Below, piece after piece: positions 35,013 through 45,483 of a stretch of DNA of 64,000 nucleotides. The notes under the pieces are model-generated. The model was not told the DNA's origin. It worked only from the letters and a program-made list of their open reading frames with translations, and searched no databases. The first letter of the stretch is position 1; every line of letters begins with the position of its first letter. Both the position numbers and the translations under genes were made by a program. The stretch comes from an uncultured bacterium. Lineage in GTDB: Bacteria > Bacillota > Clostridia > Lachnospirales > Lachnospiraceae. The stretch lies in NCBI GenBank assembly GCA_905214675.1, contig CAJMMS010000004.1, positions 1-64,000 on the forward strand, given 5' to 3'.

Positions 35013-36110
35013 CTATACATTGAAGCGGAAAAGAATGACATCTCCGTCTTTTACGACATATTCTTTTCCTTCCAGACCTACCAGTCCCTTTTCTTTTGCT
35101 GCAGAATAACTTCCGCAATTCAGAAGATCCTGATAATTCACAACTTCTGCACGGATGAAACCTCTCTCAAAATCGGAATGGATCTTACCCGCTGCCTGCG
35201 GTGCCTTCGTGCCTTTTTTAATGGTCCATGCTCTTGTCTCTGTCTCTCCTGCGGTCAGATAACTGATAAGTCCAAGCAGACTGTAGCTTGCCTTAATCAG
35301 TTTCTCCAGTCCGGACTCTTTTAATCCGAGATCTTCCAGAAACATCTTTCTTTCATCCTCATCCAGTTCTGAAATCTCCTGTTCGATCTGGGCACAGATT
35401 ACAAATACTTCGCTTCCGCTCTTCTGTGCCAGTTCTCTTACTGCCTGCACATATTCATTGGATGCTCCGTCATCTGCCAGATCATCTTCCGAAACGTTTG
35501 CCGCATAAATCACCGGTTTTGCCGTCAGAAGATTGTATTCTGCAAACCAGCCTTCCTCATCCTCATCCTGAAGTTCAAATCCGATCGCCAGATTGCCCTC
35601 TTCCAGATATGCCTTCAGTCTCTGCAGGAAATCTACTTCTTTTGCAAGTTTCTTATCATTCCTTGCACCACGGCTGCTCTTTGCGATCCTTCTCTCCAGA
35701 ATCTCAATATCTGAAAAGATCAGTTCCAGGTTGATCGTCTCAATATCCCTTGCCGGATCTACGCTTCCATCTACATGGATCACATTTGTATCATCAAAAC
35801 AACGCACCACATGAACGATTGCATCAACTTCACGGATGTTCGCCAGGAACTGGTTACCAAGGCCCTCTCCTTTGGATGCTCCTTTTACCAGACCTGCGAT
35901 ATCGACAAATTCGATCACCGCCGGTGTCACTTTTGCAGAATGATACAGATCTGCAAGCAGATTCAGTCGTTCATCTGGAACGGTTACAATACCGACATTC
36001 GGATCGATCGTACAGAACGGATAGTTTGCCGATTCTGCACCCGCCTTTGTCAGCGAATTAAACAGTGTACTCTTTCCTACGTTTGGCAGTCCTACAATAC
36101 CAAGTTTCAT
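35013..36110 (-). CDS. ychF: ribosome-associated ATPase YchF
   Basis: OBG-family P-loop protein that prefers ATP and associates with ribosomes. The 365-residue protein has G1 [12 protein letters not shown]3 [16 protein letters not shown], a G4 that departs from NKxD (AANVSEDD region), a coiled-coil insert and a C-terminal TGS domain. AAAGGA precedes the ATG. Confidence 0.95.
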   Translation of the reverse strand: MKLGIVGLPNVGKSTLFNSLTKAGAESANYPFCTIDPNVGIVTVPDERLNLLADLYHSAKVTPAVIEFVDIAGLVKGASKGEGLGNQFLANIREVDAIVHVVRCFDDTNVIHVDGSVDPARDIETINLELIFSDIEILERRIAKSSRGARNDKKLAKEVDFLQRLKAYLEEGNLAIGFELQDEDEEGWFAEYNLLTAKPVIYAANVSEDDLADDGASNEYVQAVRELAQKSGSEVFVICAQIEQEISELDEDERKMFLEDLGLKESGLEKLIKASYSLLGLISYLTAGETETRAWTIKKGTKAPQAAGKIHSDFERGFIRAEVVNYQDLLNCGSYSAAKEKGLVGLEGKEYVVKDGDVILFRFNV

Positions 36111-36163
36111 TTGTAATTTCCTTTCTATGTAAATGACATTTTTTGCTATTTCTCAGCACCAAC

Positions 36164-36193
36164 AGTGTACCACAGTGAGCCGCCTGATTGCAA
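36164..36193 (-). promoter_or_regulatory. promoter of ychF-lgt
   Basis: On the minus strand TTGCAA (36188-36193), 18-bp spacer, TACACT (36164-36169) with an extended TGG before it. Confidence 0.5.
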
Positions 36194-36265
36194 GTCCCCA
36201 TCCAAAGAACTCATCGACCGCTTTCTACATCAGGTGCCATTTTTCGACATTTCCCTGCAAACTTT

Positions 36266-36916
36266 TCAGTCTTTCGACTCGATCACCAGTAAAACGCCTT
36301 TTGAAAATGATATGTTACATTCTTTTTCTACAATTTCATTGCTCACGCAAAGGGGATCCAGCCCCGTAAGCCGGTATCCATCCAGTGGATAATACACCCC
36401 TTCCAGAGTAAGATTTTCGACCGGTTCTCCCACTGCAAACAGTGAAAGATAGGTTCCAAACTGTTCTTCTTTCCGGATGTTCAGCGGGCAATCTGTCAGA
36501 TATATTTTATTATTTTCATCCACCAGACAGGCACTCACTTTCTGCTGCAATGCCAGAAAAAGCGTCCGCACATTGGCTGCAATATGATCCACCCTTGTCC
36601 CGGTTCCCCCCAGGATATAAATCTCCTCCGCGTTTTCCTCCAGTGCCAGACGCAGTGCCACATCCGTGTCAGTGAAATCTTTGACCGGATTCAGTTTCCG
36701 GATCGGAATATCCGTATTCTCATGAAAATACTGGTATTCTGCTTCCCCTGCGGAATCAAAATCTCCGACGATATGAGTAGGCATGATCCGGTTTTTATGG
36801 CAGAATATCAGTCCGCGGTCTGCCCCGATCACCAGATCCCAGGTATATTTTTCCAAAAAAGCAAGGGCAAAATCAGATTGGATTTTGCCCCCGCTGATGA
36901 TCACTGCTCTTTTCAT
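36266..36916 (-). CDS. thiN: thiamine pyrophosphokinase
   Basis: Converts thiamine and ATP to thiamine diphosphate and AMP. The 216-residue protein shows VIGADRGL, the acidic HIVGDFDS, KDFTDTDVAL and GGTGTRVDH, all typical of ThiN. It is the last gene of the long murE-priA operon and overlaps the rpe stop by 4 nt. Confidence 0.93.
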   Translation of the reverse strand: MKRAVIISGGKIQSDFALAFLEKYTWDLVIGADRGLIFCHKNRIMPTHIVGDFDSAGEAEYQYFHENTDIPIRKLNPVKDFTDTDVALRLALEENAEEIYILGGTGTRVDHIAANVRTLFLALQQKVSACLVDENNKIYLTDCPLNIRKEEQFGTYLSLFAVGEPVENLTLEGVYYPLDGYRLTGLDPLCVSNEIVEKECNISFSKGVLLVIESKD

Positions 36917-37587
36917 TTATGACTCTCCTGATAATCTTCCAGCAGTTTTCTGTATTTTTCTGCATGTTCCGCTGTCTTGTTGCCAAATACTGCGGAACCG
37001 GCCACCAGAATATTTGCACCTGCTTCCAGTACTGCGTCGATGGTCGTATCGTTGATTCCGCCGTCTACCTCGATATCCGTCAAAAGCCCTCTTTTCTGGA
37101 TCCATTCCCGCAATTCTCTGATCTTTCCGGTACAATATGGAATATATTTCTGATTGCCAAAACCTGGATTGACCGTCATAAGCAATACCATATCCACCTT
37201 TTCAAGCAGATAATCCAGTTCATGCAGAGAAGTAGATGGATTCAGTGCAATGCCTGCCTTTTTTCCAAGCTGATGAATCTGCTCGATGGCACGGTCCGGA
37301 TGTTTGCAGGCTTCTGCATGGATCGTAATGATGTCTGCTCCGCTTGCCGCTGCCTCTTCGATATAACGTTCCGGCTGTTCTACCATCAGATGCACATCAA
37401 AGATCATGTTGCTGATTTTACGGATTGCTCTCATAACCGGAAATCCGAAAGAAATGCTTGGCACAAACATGCCGTCCATCACATCAATATGAAGATACTT
37501 CACACCCGTCTGTTCCACGGCATGGATATCTTCCCCAAGTCTTGCAAAATCCGCCGAAAGAATAGACGGTGATAATTCATACTGCAT
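36913..37587 (-). CDS. rpe: ribulose-phosphate 3-epimerase
   Basis: Interconverts ribulose 5-phosphate and xylulose 5-phosphate. The 224-residue TIM barrel has SPSILSADFARLG, HIDVMDGMFVPSISFG, the HLM metal His, NPGFGNQ and VDGGIND. GGAGG precedes the ATG. Same operon order (rsgA-rpe-thiN) as in B. subtilis. Confidence 0.96.
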   Translation of the reverse strand: MQYELSPSILSADFARLGEDIHAVEQTGVKYLHIDVMDGMFVPSISFGFPVMRAIRKISNMIFDVHLMVEQPERYIEEAAASGADIITIHAEACKHPDRAIEQIHQLGKKAGIALNPSTSLHELDYLLEKVDMVLLMTVNPGFGNQKYIPYCTGKIRELREWIQKRGLLTDIEVDGGINDTTIDAVLEAGANILVAGSAVFGNKTAEHAEKYRKLLEDYQESHK

Positions 37588-37591
37588 AAAA

Positions 37592-38470
37592 TCAGTACCT
37601 CCTTTTCTGTTTCAGTTCCTCATACAGTTCTTTGTAACTTTCGTAACGTACGGGACTGATCTTTCCCTCTGCCAGTGCCTCTTTGACTGCGCAATCCGGT
37701 TCGCTCAAATGCATACAGCCCTGAAAACGGCAGTATGGCTCATATTTCTGAAACTCCGCAAAGTATTCCTTTAAGTCCTCTTTTTCAAATTCTGTAAGAT
37801 AAAGCGAACTGAATCCAGGTGTATCCATCAGATAGGTATGTACTCCGATGGAAAACAATTCTGAATGTCTTGTCGTATGTTTTCCACGGTCAATTTTCTG
37901 ACTGATCTCTCCGACCTGCATTCCGGCATCCGGATGAAGGAAATTGATCATGGACGATTTGCCTACTCCGGACGGTCCCGCCACTACGGTTGTCTTTCCC
38001 TGCAAGAGTTCACGGATCTGCTCTGTTCCTGTCTTTTCTCTTACACTGGTGAAGATCAGATGGCAGCCGCATTTTTCATAAATACTGCGCAGCTTTTCTT
38101 CTTCTGTGTCATCTGCAATATCTCTTTTATTAAAACATACGATCACCGGTATATTCTGATACTGCATGGAAATCAGAAAACGATCCAGGAGACTTAAATT
38201 CGGAGCTGGTTTGTTGACTGCAAAAATAACCATCGCCTGATCTACATTTGCGACTGCCGGACGGATCAGAGCATTTTTGCGTGGCAGAATCTCCTTTATA
38301 TTTCCTTCTTTCTTTTCTTCATCCAAAATCGTGACCGTGACATCGTCTCCCACCAGTGGTTTTATCTTATTTTTACGGAAAATGCCTTTGGCTTTACACT
38401 CATATACACCCTTTTCCGGTATATGAACATAGTAAAACCCGGCAATTCCCTTTATGATTTTTCCCTGCAT
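37592..38470 (-). CDS. rsgA: ribosome biogenesis GTPase RsgA
   Basis: Circularly permuted GTPase that matures the 30S subunit. The 292-residue protein has an OB fold (1 to about 70), G4 NKRDI before G1 AGPSGVGKSSM and G3 DTPGF, and a C-terminal zinc module (YCRFQGCMHLSEPDC). It lies next to prkC, which phosphorylates this protein (CpgA) in B. subtilis. Confidence 0.95.
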   Translation of the reverse strand: MQGKIIKGIAGFYYVHIPEKGVYECKAKGIFRKNKIKPLVGDDVTVTILDEEKKEGNIKEILPRKNALIRPAVANVDQAMVIFAVNKPAPNLSLLDRFLISMQYQNIPVIVCFNKRDIADDTEEEKLRSIYEKCGCHLIFTSVREKTGTEQIRELLQGKTTVVAGPSGVGKSSMINFLHPDAGMQVGEISQKIDRGKHTTRHSELFSIGVHTYLMDTPGFSSLYLTEFEKEDLKEYFAEFQKYEPYCRFQGCMHLSEPDCAVKEALAEGKISPVRYESYKELYEELKQKRRY

Positions 38471-38494
38471 AAAACTCCGTATTCTGCCATTTCT

Positions 38495-40708
38495 TTAACT
38501 GAACGGCACACCTTCATACTCTACTTTTTTGGATACTTTTCCATTTTCATCCAGCACATATACATATGCCGTTGCACTGCTGTCAGAATCAGATGACATC
38601 TTCAGGCGATATGGAAACTCAATGGCTTCCCCATCTACCAGTGTGGTGGTCTTTCCGTCCTGAACCAGTTCAATTTTTACTTTTTCCCCGTTGTAATCCT
38701 GTGGTGCATAAAGTTTGACATCCGTAGAATATTTCTTTTTGCTGCTGGTTTCGCTTTCTTTCTTAGTGCTATCCTGCGTCTCTTCACTGCCAGAAGAAAG
38801 CTGATTGACTGTCAGATGGATCGTCGTGCCCTTTTCCACACTCTCTCCGGCTTCTACATCCTGCTCCAGCACTTCACCATCCTCGCTTCCATCATCCTGT
38901 CTGGTTTCGATCTTTACGGCAAGCCCCATATTTTCCAGCATAGACTGTGCCGCATCTGCTGTCTGTCCGGTCACTTCCGGAACCGTCACCATATCAGAAG
39001 AATCATCAGAATCTGCGTCACTGCTGCTGCTGCCTTTGCTGATATAGAGTGTCACCGTAGAATTCTGCGTCACTTCCTGTCTTGCTCCAGGACTGGTATA
39101 GCTGACTTTCCCTGCATCGACGGAAGTATCATAAACTTCCTGCTGGTCACACTTCAGTCCTGCCTTTTCCAGTTCTGTTTTTGCTTCTTCTGCTGTTTTA
39201 TCTGCCAGATCCGGTACTGTGATCTTATCGCTGCCGCTGCTGACCGTGTAAGAGATTGTCGTATTTTTATCTACCATCTCTCCGGCTACCGGCTGCTGGA
39301 TCATGATCTGCCCTTTGTCATAATCGGTAGATGGCTCTTCCCCTGCATACTCGATACCAAGACCAGAATCTGCAACCAGTGCTTTTGCTTCTTCTTCTGT
39401 CTTTCCAAGAAGGCTTGGCACTTCGATCTTTCCGGAATCCTGACTGCTCTCCGTGCTGACTTCTGTCTGTTTTTTGCTGCTTCCGCCTGCCAGAAATCCA
39501 AGATCAAACAGACCTGTTGCACTTCCGACCAGCGCCAGGAAAATTGCAAGGATCAGAATACCGACCACAATACTTCCAATGGTCATAAATTTTTCCAGTT
39601 TTGGATTGATGCCTTCTTCTTCGTCCTCCATATCCTCATTCTGATAATAAGCACCACCATAATTCTGCGGGTGCTGCTGATAACCATTATCCTGATATGG
39701 GATGCGGCCGCCTTGCATATTCGGCTGCGGCTGCTGTGGCTGGGCTGCCATCTCAACATTTTTCTGATAAGTATCATCCGGAGGCTGTACTTCCGCACGG
39801 CCTTCCTTGATCTTGTTCAGTTCATCTTTGGAAACGATCACCGTATGCGCATGGCTGTCAAGTGGCGCGATCTTAACAAAATCTCCCTCCGGATTGACCA
39901 GTGATTCTTTCAGATCCCCAATCAGCTCTTCCATGTCACTATAGCGGCGATCCGGACTTTTCTGTGTACATTTGTAAATGATCTGCACGGTACTCTTTGG
40001 CAGATCCGGAACGTATTTCCGCGGTGACTGCATCTCTTCCTGCAGATGTTTCAGTGCGATCGCTACCGTCGTGTCACCGTCAAATGGTACATGCCCGGTC
40101 AGCATCTCATACATGGTGATACCAAGTGAATAAATATCACTCTTATAATCACTGTATCCACCTCTTGCCTGTTCCGGTGAACTGTAGTGCACCGATCCCA
40201 TGACATTCGAACTGATCGTATTGGAAGTTGCTACTCTGGCAATTCCAAAATCCGTCACTTTGACTTTCCCGTCTGTGGAAATGATAATATTCTGTGGTTT
40301 CACATCGCGATGTACGATTCCATTATTATGTGCCGCCTGCAGTCCCATAGATACCTGTATCGCGATACTGGTTGCTTCGCGTACTGCAAGTCTGCCTTTT
40401 TTCTCAATATACTCTTTCAGTGTGATACCTTCGACCAGTTCCATGACGATAAAACTGATTCCATTGTCCTCACCTACATCATAAACGTTTACAATATTTG
40501 GATGTGCAAGTCCTGCCGCAGACTGTGCTTCTACCCTGAATTTACTGATAAATCCCCTGTCTTTTCGAAATTCAGGCTTCAATACTTTCACAGCCACAAA
40601 GCGGTTCAGTGTATGATCCTTTGCCTTATAGACATCTGCCATTCCACCGGAGCCGATCTTGCTGATGATCTCATAACGATCCTGAATAAACATGCCTTCT
40701 TTTAACAT
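38495..40708 (-). CDS. prkC: PASTA-domain Ser/Thr protein kinase
   Basis: Membrane kinase that senses muropeptides or lipid II. The 737-residue protein has a cytosolic kinase domain (about 12-265; GSGGMADVY loop, Lys41, HRD 133-135, DFG 153-155), a Gln/Pro-rich linker, one membrane segment (about 375-398), three PASTA domains (about 427-493, 495-559, 572-637), a Ser/Glu linker and an extra C-terminal beta domain (660-737). Its start overlaps the prpC stop by 7 nt. Confidence 0.95.
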   Translation of the reverse strand: MLKEGMFIQDRYEIISKIGSGGMADVYKAKDHTLNRFVAVKVLKPEFRKDRGFISKFRVEAQSAAGLAHPNIVNVYDVGEDNGISFIVMELVEGITLKEYIEKKGRLAVREATSIAIQVSMGLQAAHNNGIVHRDVKPQNIIISTDGKVKVTDFGIARVATSNTISSNVMGSVHYSSPEQARGGYSDYKSDIYSLGITMYEMLTGHVPFDGDTTVAIALKHLQEEMQSPRKYVPDLPKSTVQIIYKCTQKSPDRRYSDMEELIGDLKESLVNPEGDFVKIAPLDSHAHTVIVSKDELNKIKEGRAEVQPPDDTYQKNVEMAAQPQQPQPNMQGGRIPYQDNGYQQHPQNYGGAYYQNEDMEDEEEGINPKLEKFMTIGSIVVGILILAIFLALVGSATGLFDLGFLAGGSSKKQTEVSTESSQDSGKIEVPSLLGKTEEEAKALVADSGLGIEYAGEEPSTDYDKGQIMIQQPVAGEMVDKNTTISYTVSSGSDKITVPDLADKTAEEAKTELEKAGLKCDQQEVYDTSVDAGKVSYTSPGARQEVTQNSTVTLYISKGSSSSDADSDDSSDMVTVPEVTGQTADAAQSMLENMGLAVKIETRQDDGSEDGEVLEQDVEAGESVEKGTTIHLTVNQLSSGSEETQDSTKKESETSSKKKYSTDVKLYAPQDYNGEKVKIELVQDGKTTTLVDGEAIEFPYRLKMSSDSDSSATAYVYVLDENGKVSKKVEYEGVPFS

Positions 40709-41445
40709 TGCTCCACCTCACCTGTCAGCGGCTGTGCAAGCACGACCGCGATATTGTCCTTACCGCCATTTTCATTCGCCTTTGCGATCAGATCCATGGC
40801 TATCTTCGGCAGCTCCCTGCCACTTTTTACAATCTTTTCGATCTCGGCATCTTCCACCATATTGCTAAGACCATCTGAGCACATCAGAATCTTGTCTCCC
40901 TTCTGCAGATCCAGGTCAAAGAAATCCACCGCAACATCACGATGTGCTCCGATTGCTCTTGTAATAATATTTTTGTCGGGATGATTACGCGCCTGTTCCC
41001 GGCTGATCTCCCCGATCCGCACCATCTCTTCTACGAGAGAATGGTCTCTTGTAATCTGTTTTATATGATCCCGTATCAGGTACAATCTGCTGTCACCTAC
41101 ATTGGCAACATACAGATAATTCTGGACAACCGTAGCTGCCACTACCGTTGTTCCCATACCACTCAGTCTTTCATCTCCTGCTGCCTTTTCAACTACTTTT
41201 TCATTTGCTGTCTCTATGGCACTGCGGAGCACGCGTATCGGATTGCGTTCCCGGCTCCGTTTAATATGACTTACGATCACCTCAACCGTATAGCGGGATG
41301 CGGTATCACCCGCCTGATGCCCGCCCATACCATCTGCAACGATCAGCAGATTTGGCAGAGGTCCTACCGGAGTATCCGAAGCAAACACAAAATCCTGATT
41401 CATGGTTCTTTTCTGTCCTACATCTGTAACACAGCATGATCTCAT
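40702..41445 (-). CDS. prpC: PP2C-type protein phosphatase
   Basis: Metal-dependent phosphatase that reverses PrkC action. The 247-residue protein has the PPM motifs RTMNQD, VADGMGGHQAG, SGMGTTVVAA, VGDSRLYL, DHSLV, LMCSDGLSNM and GGKDNIAVV. The start at 41445 follows AAAGGAG by 8 nt; a longer frame runs into rlmN and is not supported. 4 bp separate it from rlmN. Confidence 0.94.
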   Translation of the reverse strand: MRSCCVTDVGQKRTMNQDFVFASDTPVGPLPNLLIVADGMGGHQAGDTASRYTVEVIVSHIKRSRERNPIRVLRSAIETANEKVVEKAAGDERLSGMGTTVVAATVVQNYLYVANVGDSRLYLIRDHIKQITRDHSLVEEMVRIGEISREQARNHPDKNIITRAIGAHRDVAVDFFDLDLQKGDKILMCSDGLSNMVEDAEIEKIVKSGRELPKIAMDLIAKANENGGKDNIAVVLAQPLTGEVEQC

Positions 41446-41449
41446 GCTC

Positions 41450-42496
41450 TTACTCCTTTTTTTCTTTATCCATATAACTTTTCCTAAGTTGTCCACAAGC
41501 ACCGCCTATATCACGTCCCATTTCTCTTCTAATAGTAACATTTATTCCGCAATTTTCAAGTTTATTTTTAAATTCTGCAATCACTTTTTTGTCTGACTGC
41601 ACATAGGAACGTTCTTTTACCGGATTGACCGGAATCAGATTTACATGGCAGTTGATGTTCCTTATCAGTTCATACAGCTCTCTGGCATCCTCCGCAGAAT
41701 CGTTCTGCCCACCTACCAGACTGTACTCAAAGGTGATCCTGCGCCCTGTCTTTTCATAATAGTAGCGGCATGCATCTACCGCTTCATGGATCTCATACTT
41801 TCCGGCGATCGGAAGCAGTGCTTTTCTCTTTTCCTGATTCGGCGCATGCAGCGAAAGTGCGAGCGTGATCTGGAATCCTTCATCCGCAAGCCTGCGCATC
41901 TGCGGTACGATTCCGCAGGTAGACAGTGTAATGTTTCTCTGGCTGATGTTCAGACCATGTTCATCGCTCAGCATCCGGATAAATTTTACTGCATTATCGT
42001 AATTATCCAGCGGCTCACCCGTTCCCATCATAACAAGATTCGATACACGTTCGCCGATATCCTTCTGAATGCGATAAATCTGATCCAGCATTTCGCCCGC
42101 GGTCAGATCCCGCGTCTTTCCTCCAATCGTAGAAGCACAGAAACGGCAGCCCATCCGGCAGCCAACCTGTGTGGAAATACAGACGGAATTGCCGTGCTGA
42201 TAACGCATCAGCACGCTTTCGATCACATAACCATCCGCCAGGCGGAACAGATATTTTCTTGTCCCGTCCAGCTTCGATACTAAGGTCTGTACGTTTTCAA
42301 GGCAAGTATACGTACATGTTTCTGACAATTTTTCTCTCAGATTTTTGGAAAGATTGGTCATATCTTCAAAACCATCTGCCTGTTTTTCATGCATCCACTG
42401 ATAGACCTGTTTTGCCCGGAAAGGCTTTTCTCCCATATCTGTAAAAAACTTTATCAGTTCTTCATATTCCATTGATTTGATATCTGTTTTTTCCAT
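41450..42496 (-). CDS. rlmN: 23S rRNA A2503 / tRNA A37 C2-methyltransferase
   Basis: Radical SAM enzyme. The 348-residue protein has the cluster motif CRMGCRFCAS, MGTGEPLDNY, and a C-terminal Cys (GGACGQL) that fits the methyl-transfer Cys. Overall features and the operon place make it RlmN rather than the resistance enzyme Cfr. Confidence 0.94.
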   Translation of the reverse strand: MEKTDIKSMEYEELIKFFTDMGEKPFRAKQVYQWMHEKQADGFEDMTNLSKNLREKLSETCTYTCLENVQTLVSKLDGTRKYLFRLADGYVIESVLMRYQHGNSVCISTQVGCRMGCRFCASTIGGKTRDLTAGEMLDQIYRIQKDIGERVSNLVMMGTGEPLDNYDNAVKFIRMLSDEHGLNISQRNITLSTCGIVPQMRRLADEGFQITLALSLHAPNQEKRKALLPIAGKYEIHEAVDACRYYYEKTGRRITFEYSLVGGQNDSAEDARELYELIRNINCHVNLIPVNPVKERSYVQSDKKVIAEFKNKLENCGINVTIRREMGRDIGGACGQLRKSYMDKEKKE

Positions 42497-42505
42497 GTCC
42501 TGCTC

Positions 42506-43852
42506 CTACTGTACTCTCTTCAGGCGTGCGATAAAAAATCCATCGGATTTATGTACACCCGGAAGCAGTTGAAGATAGCCCGCCCCCGTTGTCTTTCCTT
42601 TCAGTTCGTCGCAGATGTACGGATCAATACTCTCCAGCACAAATGGATAATTTTCCAGAAACCATTTGACATTGTACTGATTTTCTTCGGCTCCGATCGT
42701 ACAGGTACTGTAGATCAGTGTTCCGCCAACTTTGACGTACTTCCACACCGTATCTAAAATTTTCCGTTGCAGTTTGATGATCTCCGCCTGTTTTGCAGGC
42801 GTCATCTTATAACGGATATCGGCTTTTTTGCCGATCACGCCAAGCCCGGAGCATGGTACATCTGCCAGAAGAATATCTGCCTTTTCTTCGGATGACGGAT
42901 CAAAAATAGTCGCATCCTGAAGTGCTGCGGACATATTGATCACACCAATGCGTTCAATATTTTCCTGCATCAGTTGCACTTTGTAATCTGTGATATCCCT
43001 TGCTTCTACATGACCGCTTCCATGCAGCATATCTGCCAGATGCAGGCTTTTGCCGCCTGGTGCGGCACAGACATCAATACAATAATCGCCCCATTTCGGT
43101 GCGGCAATTTCTGACACCAGCATGGAACTGACATCCTGTACCTGAAACCAGCCGTTTTTGAACGCATCAACTGCTTTCATGTAATTGTAATGTCTAATAT
43201 TCAACGCATAATCCAGATATGGGACCTGTTCTACATCAATGTTCTGTTCCTGCAGGCTTTCTATGATTTCTTCCTTCGAAGCCTTATCCAGATTGCAGCG
43301 GATCGAGGTTGGTTTCTCTTCATGCATATCCTGACAGATTTTTTCTACGGCATCAAATCCATACAGTTCACACCAGTTTTGTACCATCCATTCTGGCATA
43401 GAATACGTAACTGAGAGATAAAGAACCGGCTGCTTTTCCTTTGATGGATATTCCACCTTGTCCAGATTTCTTGCCACGCTGCGAAGCACACCGTTTACAA
43501 AACCTTTAAGCTGATAAAATCCTTTTTTCTGTGCCAGGCGCACACCTTCGTTGCAGACTGCAGAATCCGGCACGCTGTCCATATATTTTAATTGATAGAC
43601 CGACATACGCAGAATGTTGCGTATCACCGGTTTCATGTTTTCAATCCCAACTTTGGAAAAACGTTCAATAATATAATCCATCTGAATCATATTTTCCAGC
43701 GTTCCCTCGGTAACACGTGTGATAAAAGCACGGTCACGCTTATCCAGATACTGATACTTTTCCAGTATCTCCCGCAATACAATATGGCTGTACTGCTCTT
43801 CTTCCACGATATCCATCAGCGCACCGAGGATAATTTCTCTAAGATTAATCAT
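42506..43852 (-). CDS. rsmB: 16S rRNA (cytosine-967-C5)-methyltransferase
   Basis: A 448-residue protein with an N-terminal NusB-like helical domain (1 to about 140) and a C-terminal SAM domain: CAAPGGKSLHLA, DVPCSGLGVIGKK with the catalytic Cys, and YSTCTIGAEENQ. The start at 43852 is set by AGGAGG; the longer frame upstream lies in the peptidase gene. Overlaps the peptidase stop by 8 nt. Confidence 0.94.
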   Translation of the reverse strand: MINLREIILGALMDIVEEEQYSHIVLREILEKYQYLDKRDRAFITRVTEGTLENMIQMDYIIERFSKVGIENMKPVIRNILRMSVYQLKYMDSVPDSAVCNEGVRLAQKKGFYQLKGFVNGVLRSVARNLDKVEYPSKEKQPVLYLSVTYSMPEWMVQNWCELYGFDAVEKICQDMHEEKPTSIRCNLDKASKEEIIESLQEQNIDVEQVPYLDYALNIRHYNYMKAVDAFKNGWFQVQDVSSMLVSEIAAPKWGDYCIDVCAAPGGKSLHLADMLHGSGHVEARDITDYKVQLMQENIERIGVINMSAALQDATIFDPSSEEKADILLADVPCSGLGVIGKKADIRYKMTPAKQAEIIKLQRKILDTVWKYVKVGGTLIYSTCTIGAEENQYNVKWFLENYPFVLESIDPYICDELKGKTTGAGYLQLLPGVHKSDGFFIARLKRVQ

Positions 43853-44540
43853 TTCTTCTGTTTCCTCCTGCCAAAATGACCAGACGCAGCAGTTGCAGGA
43901 TCGATGCAGCAAGACTTGCCACATAGGTCATGGCTGCGGCCCGAAGTACTTTCTTTGCACCCGTGATCTCACTGCTTCCAAGCATACCAGTGCCTTCCAG
44001 AATCTGAATGGCTCGGCTGGATGCGTTAAATTCAACCGGCAGTGTTACCAACTGGAAGATCACGGCCAGTCCAAACAAGAGGATCCCAAGCATCAGAAGC
44101 GGACGCATGCTGAAGATCAGTCCTGCGACAAAAATCGGCCAGGAAAGGCTGGAACCGATATTTGCTGCCGGGACCAGCGTGCTTCGAAGCACCAGCGGCC
44201 CATAGCCTTTCTGATGCTGGATCGCATGACCGCACTCATGAGCTGCCACACAGACCGCTGCTACCGATTCGGACGCATATGTGCTGTCCGAAAGACGCAG
44301 TACTTTTGACCTTGGATCATAATGATCTGTCAGTTCCCCTGCCACACGTTCAATACGCACATCATAAATCCCACTTCTGTTCAGCACTTCCTGTGCCGCC
44401 TGTGCTCCTGTATAACCTGCCATACAACGTACTTTTGAATACTTTGCGAAAGTGCTCTTTACACCTGCAGACGCAATCATGGTCAGGATCAGTCCTGCAA
44501 AAACAAGTATTACCGTTGGATCATAATACCATCCATACAT
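43845..44540 (-). CDS. membrane zinc metallopeptidase, YugP family
   Basis: A 231-residue protein with an N-terminal membrane segment, a zinc site HECGH in a helix (residues about 102-106) and three further hydrophobic segments at the C-terminal half. This is the layout of the YugP-type neutral zinc peptidases. The substrate is unknown. It sits between fmt and rsmB, an arrangement not found in the B. subtilis operon. Its ATG overlaps the fmt stop by one base. Confidence 0.85.
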   Translation of the reverse strand: MYGWYYDPTVILVFAGLILTMIASAGVKSTFAKYSKVRCMAGYTGAQAAQEVLNRSGIYDVRIERVAGELTDHYDPRSKVLRLSDSTYASESVAAVCVAAHECGHAIQHQKGYGPLVLRSTLVPAANIGSSLSWPIFVAGLIFSMRPLLMLGILLFGLAVIFQLVTLPVEFNASSRAIQILEGTGMLGSSEITGAKKVLRAAAMTYVASLAASILQLLRLVILAGGNRRND

Positions 44541-45469
44541 TATAAGATCATCCCTTTCTCAAGTTGGCAGCCCCGAAGGAAGGCTGCCGTGTCCATGCGT
44601 TTCTTTCCTTCTAACTGAAGTTCTCTGATTGCCAGTACCTGATCTCCTGTCTGGATCAGAAATTCATTCTTTTCCGCCTTTAATATGGTTCCCGGCTGTT
44701 CTTTTTCGCCGGACTGCTCACATACATCCGCAGCCCAGATTTTTAAGGTTTTGCCATTTAACTTTGTATAAGCGCTTGGCCATGGATTCAGGCCGCGGAT
44801 CAGGCGTTCCAGTTCTTTCGCCGGACAGTTCCAGTCGATCATACCCATATCTTTTGTGAGCATTTTTGCATAGGCAGTTGGTGACTCTCCCTGCTTCTGT
44901 GGGACAACAGTTCCTTTCTCCAATGCATCGAGTGTCTCAAGAAGCAGTCCTGCCCCTGCTTTGCTTAATTTTTCAAACAGACTTCCGCCTGTTTCCTTTT
45001 CATCGAGCGGTACGACTGTTTTCAGCAGCATATCACCGGTATCCAGTCCGGCATCCATCTGCATCGTTGTCACACCCGATTCCTTTTCACCATCAATCAC
45101 CGCCCACTGGATCGGAGCAGCCCCACGGTACTTCGGCAGCAGTGAGCCATGTACATTGACACAGCCGTACGGTGCAATATCCAGGATTTCCTGTGGTATG
45201 ATCTGTCCAAATGCCACTACAACCAGCACATCCGGTGCAAGCTTTCTGATCTGTTCGATCACTTCCGGATCTCTTACTTTTTTCGGCTGGTAAACCGGAA
45301 TCTCCTCCCTTACTGCCACTTCTTTAACCGGAGTGAACTGCATCGCTTTTCCGCGTCCTTTCGGTTTGTCCGGCTGCGTAAAGACGGCGATCACTTCATG
45401 CCGTGAAGCAACGAGTGCTTCCAGCGCTTCCACCGCAAAATCCGGTGTACCCATATATACAATCTTCAT
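44540..45469 (-). CDS. fmt: methionyl-tRNA formyltransferase
   Basis: Formylates initiator Met-tRNA with 10-formyl-THF. The 309-residue protein has MGTPDFAVEAL, the catalytic region NVHGSLLPKYRGAAPIQWA, and the C-terminal OB domain (about 205 on). It precedes the zinc peptidase and follows def by 14 bp. Confidence 0.96.
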   Translation of the reverse strand: MKIVYMGTPDFAVEALEALVASRHEVIAVFTQPDKPKGRGKAMQFTPVKEVAVREEIPVYQPKKVRDPEVIEQIRKLAPDVLVVVAFGQIIPQEILDIAPYGCVNVHGSLLPKYRGAAPIQWAVIDGEKESGVTTMQMDAGLDTGDMLLKTVVPLDEKETGGSLFEKLSKAGAGLLLETLDALEKGTVVPQKQGESPTAYAKMLTKDMGMIDWNCPAKELERLIRGLNPWPSAYTKLNGKTLKIWAADVCEQSGEKEQPGTILKAEKNEFLIQTGDQVLAIRELQLEGKKRMDTAAFLRGCQLEKGMIL

Positions 45470-45483
45470 CCTGATGCCTCCTG

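Noticed and set aside
38816..39904. 362-codon plus-strand frame opposite prkC
   Set aside because: Antisense shadow of the kinase gene; the product is Cys/Ile/Phe-rich and resembles no protein I know.
41450..42496. Cfr-type antibiotic-resistance methyltransferase
   Set aside because: Operon place and overall features fit housekeeping RlmN.
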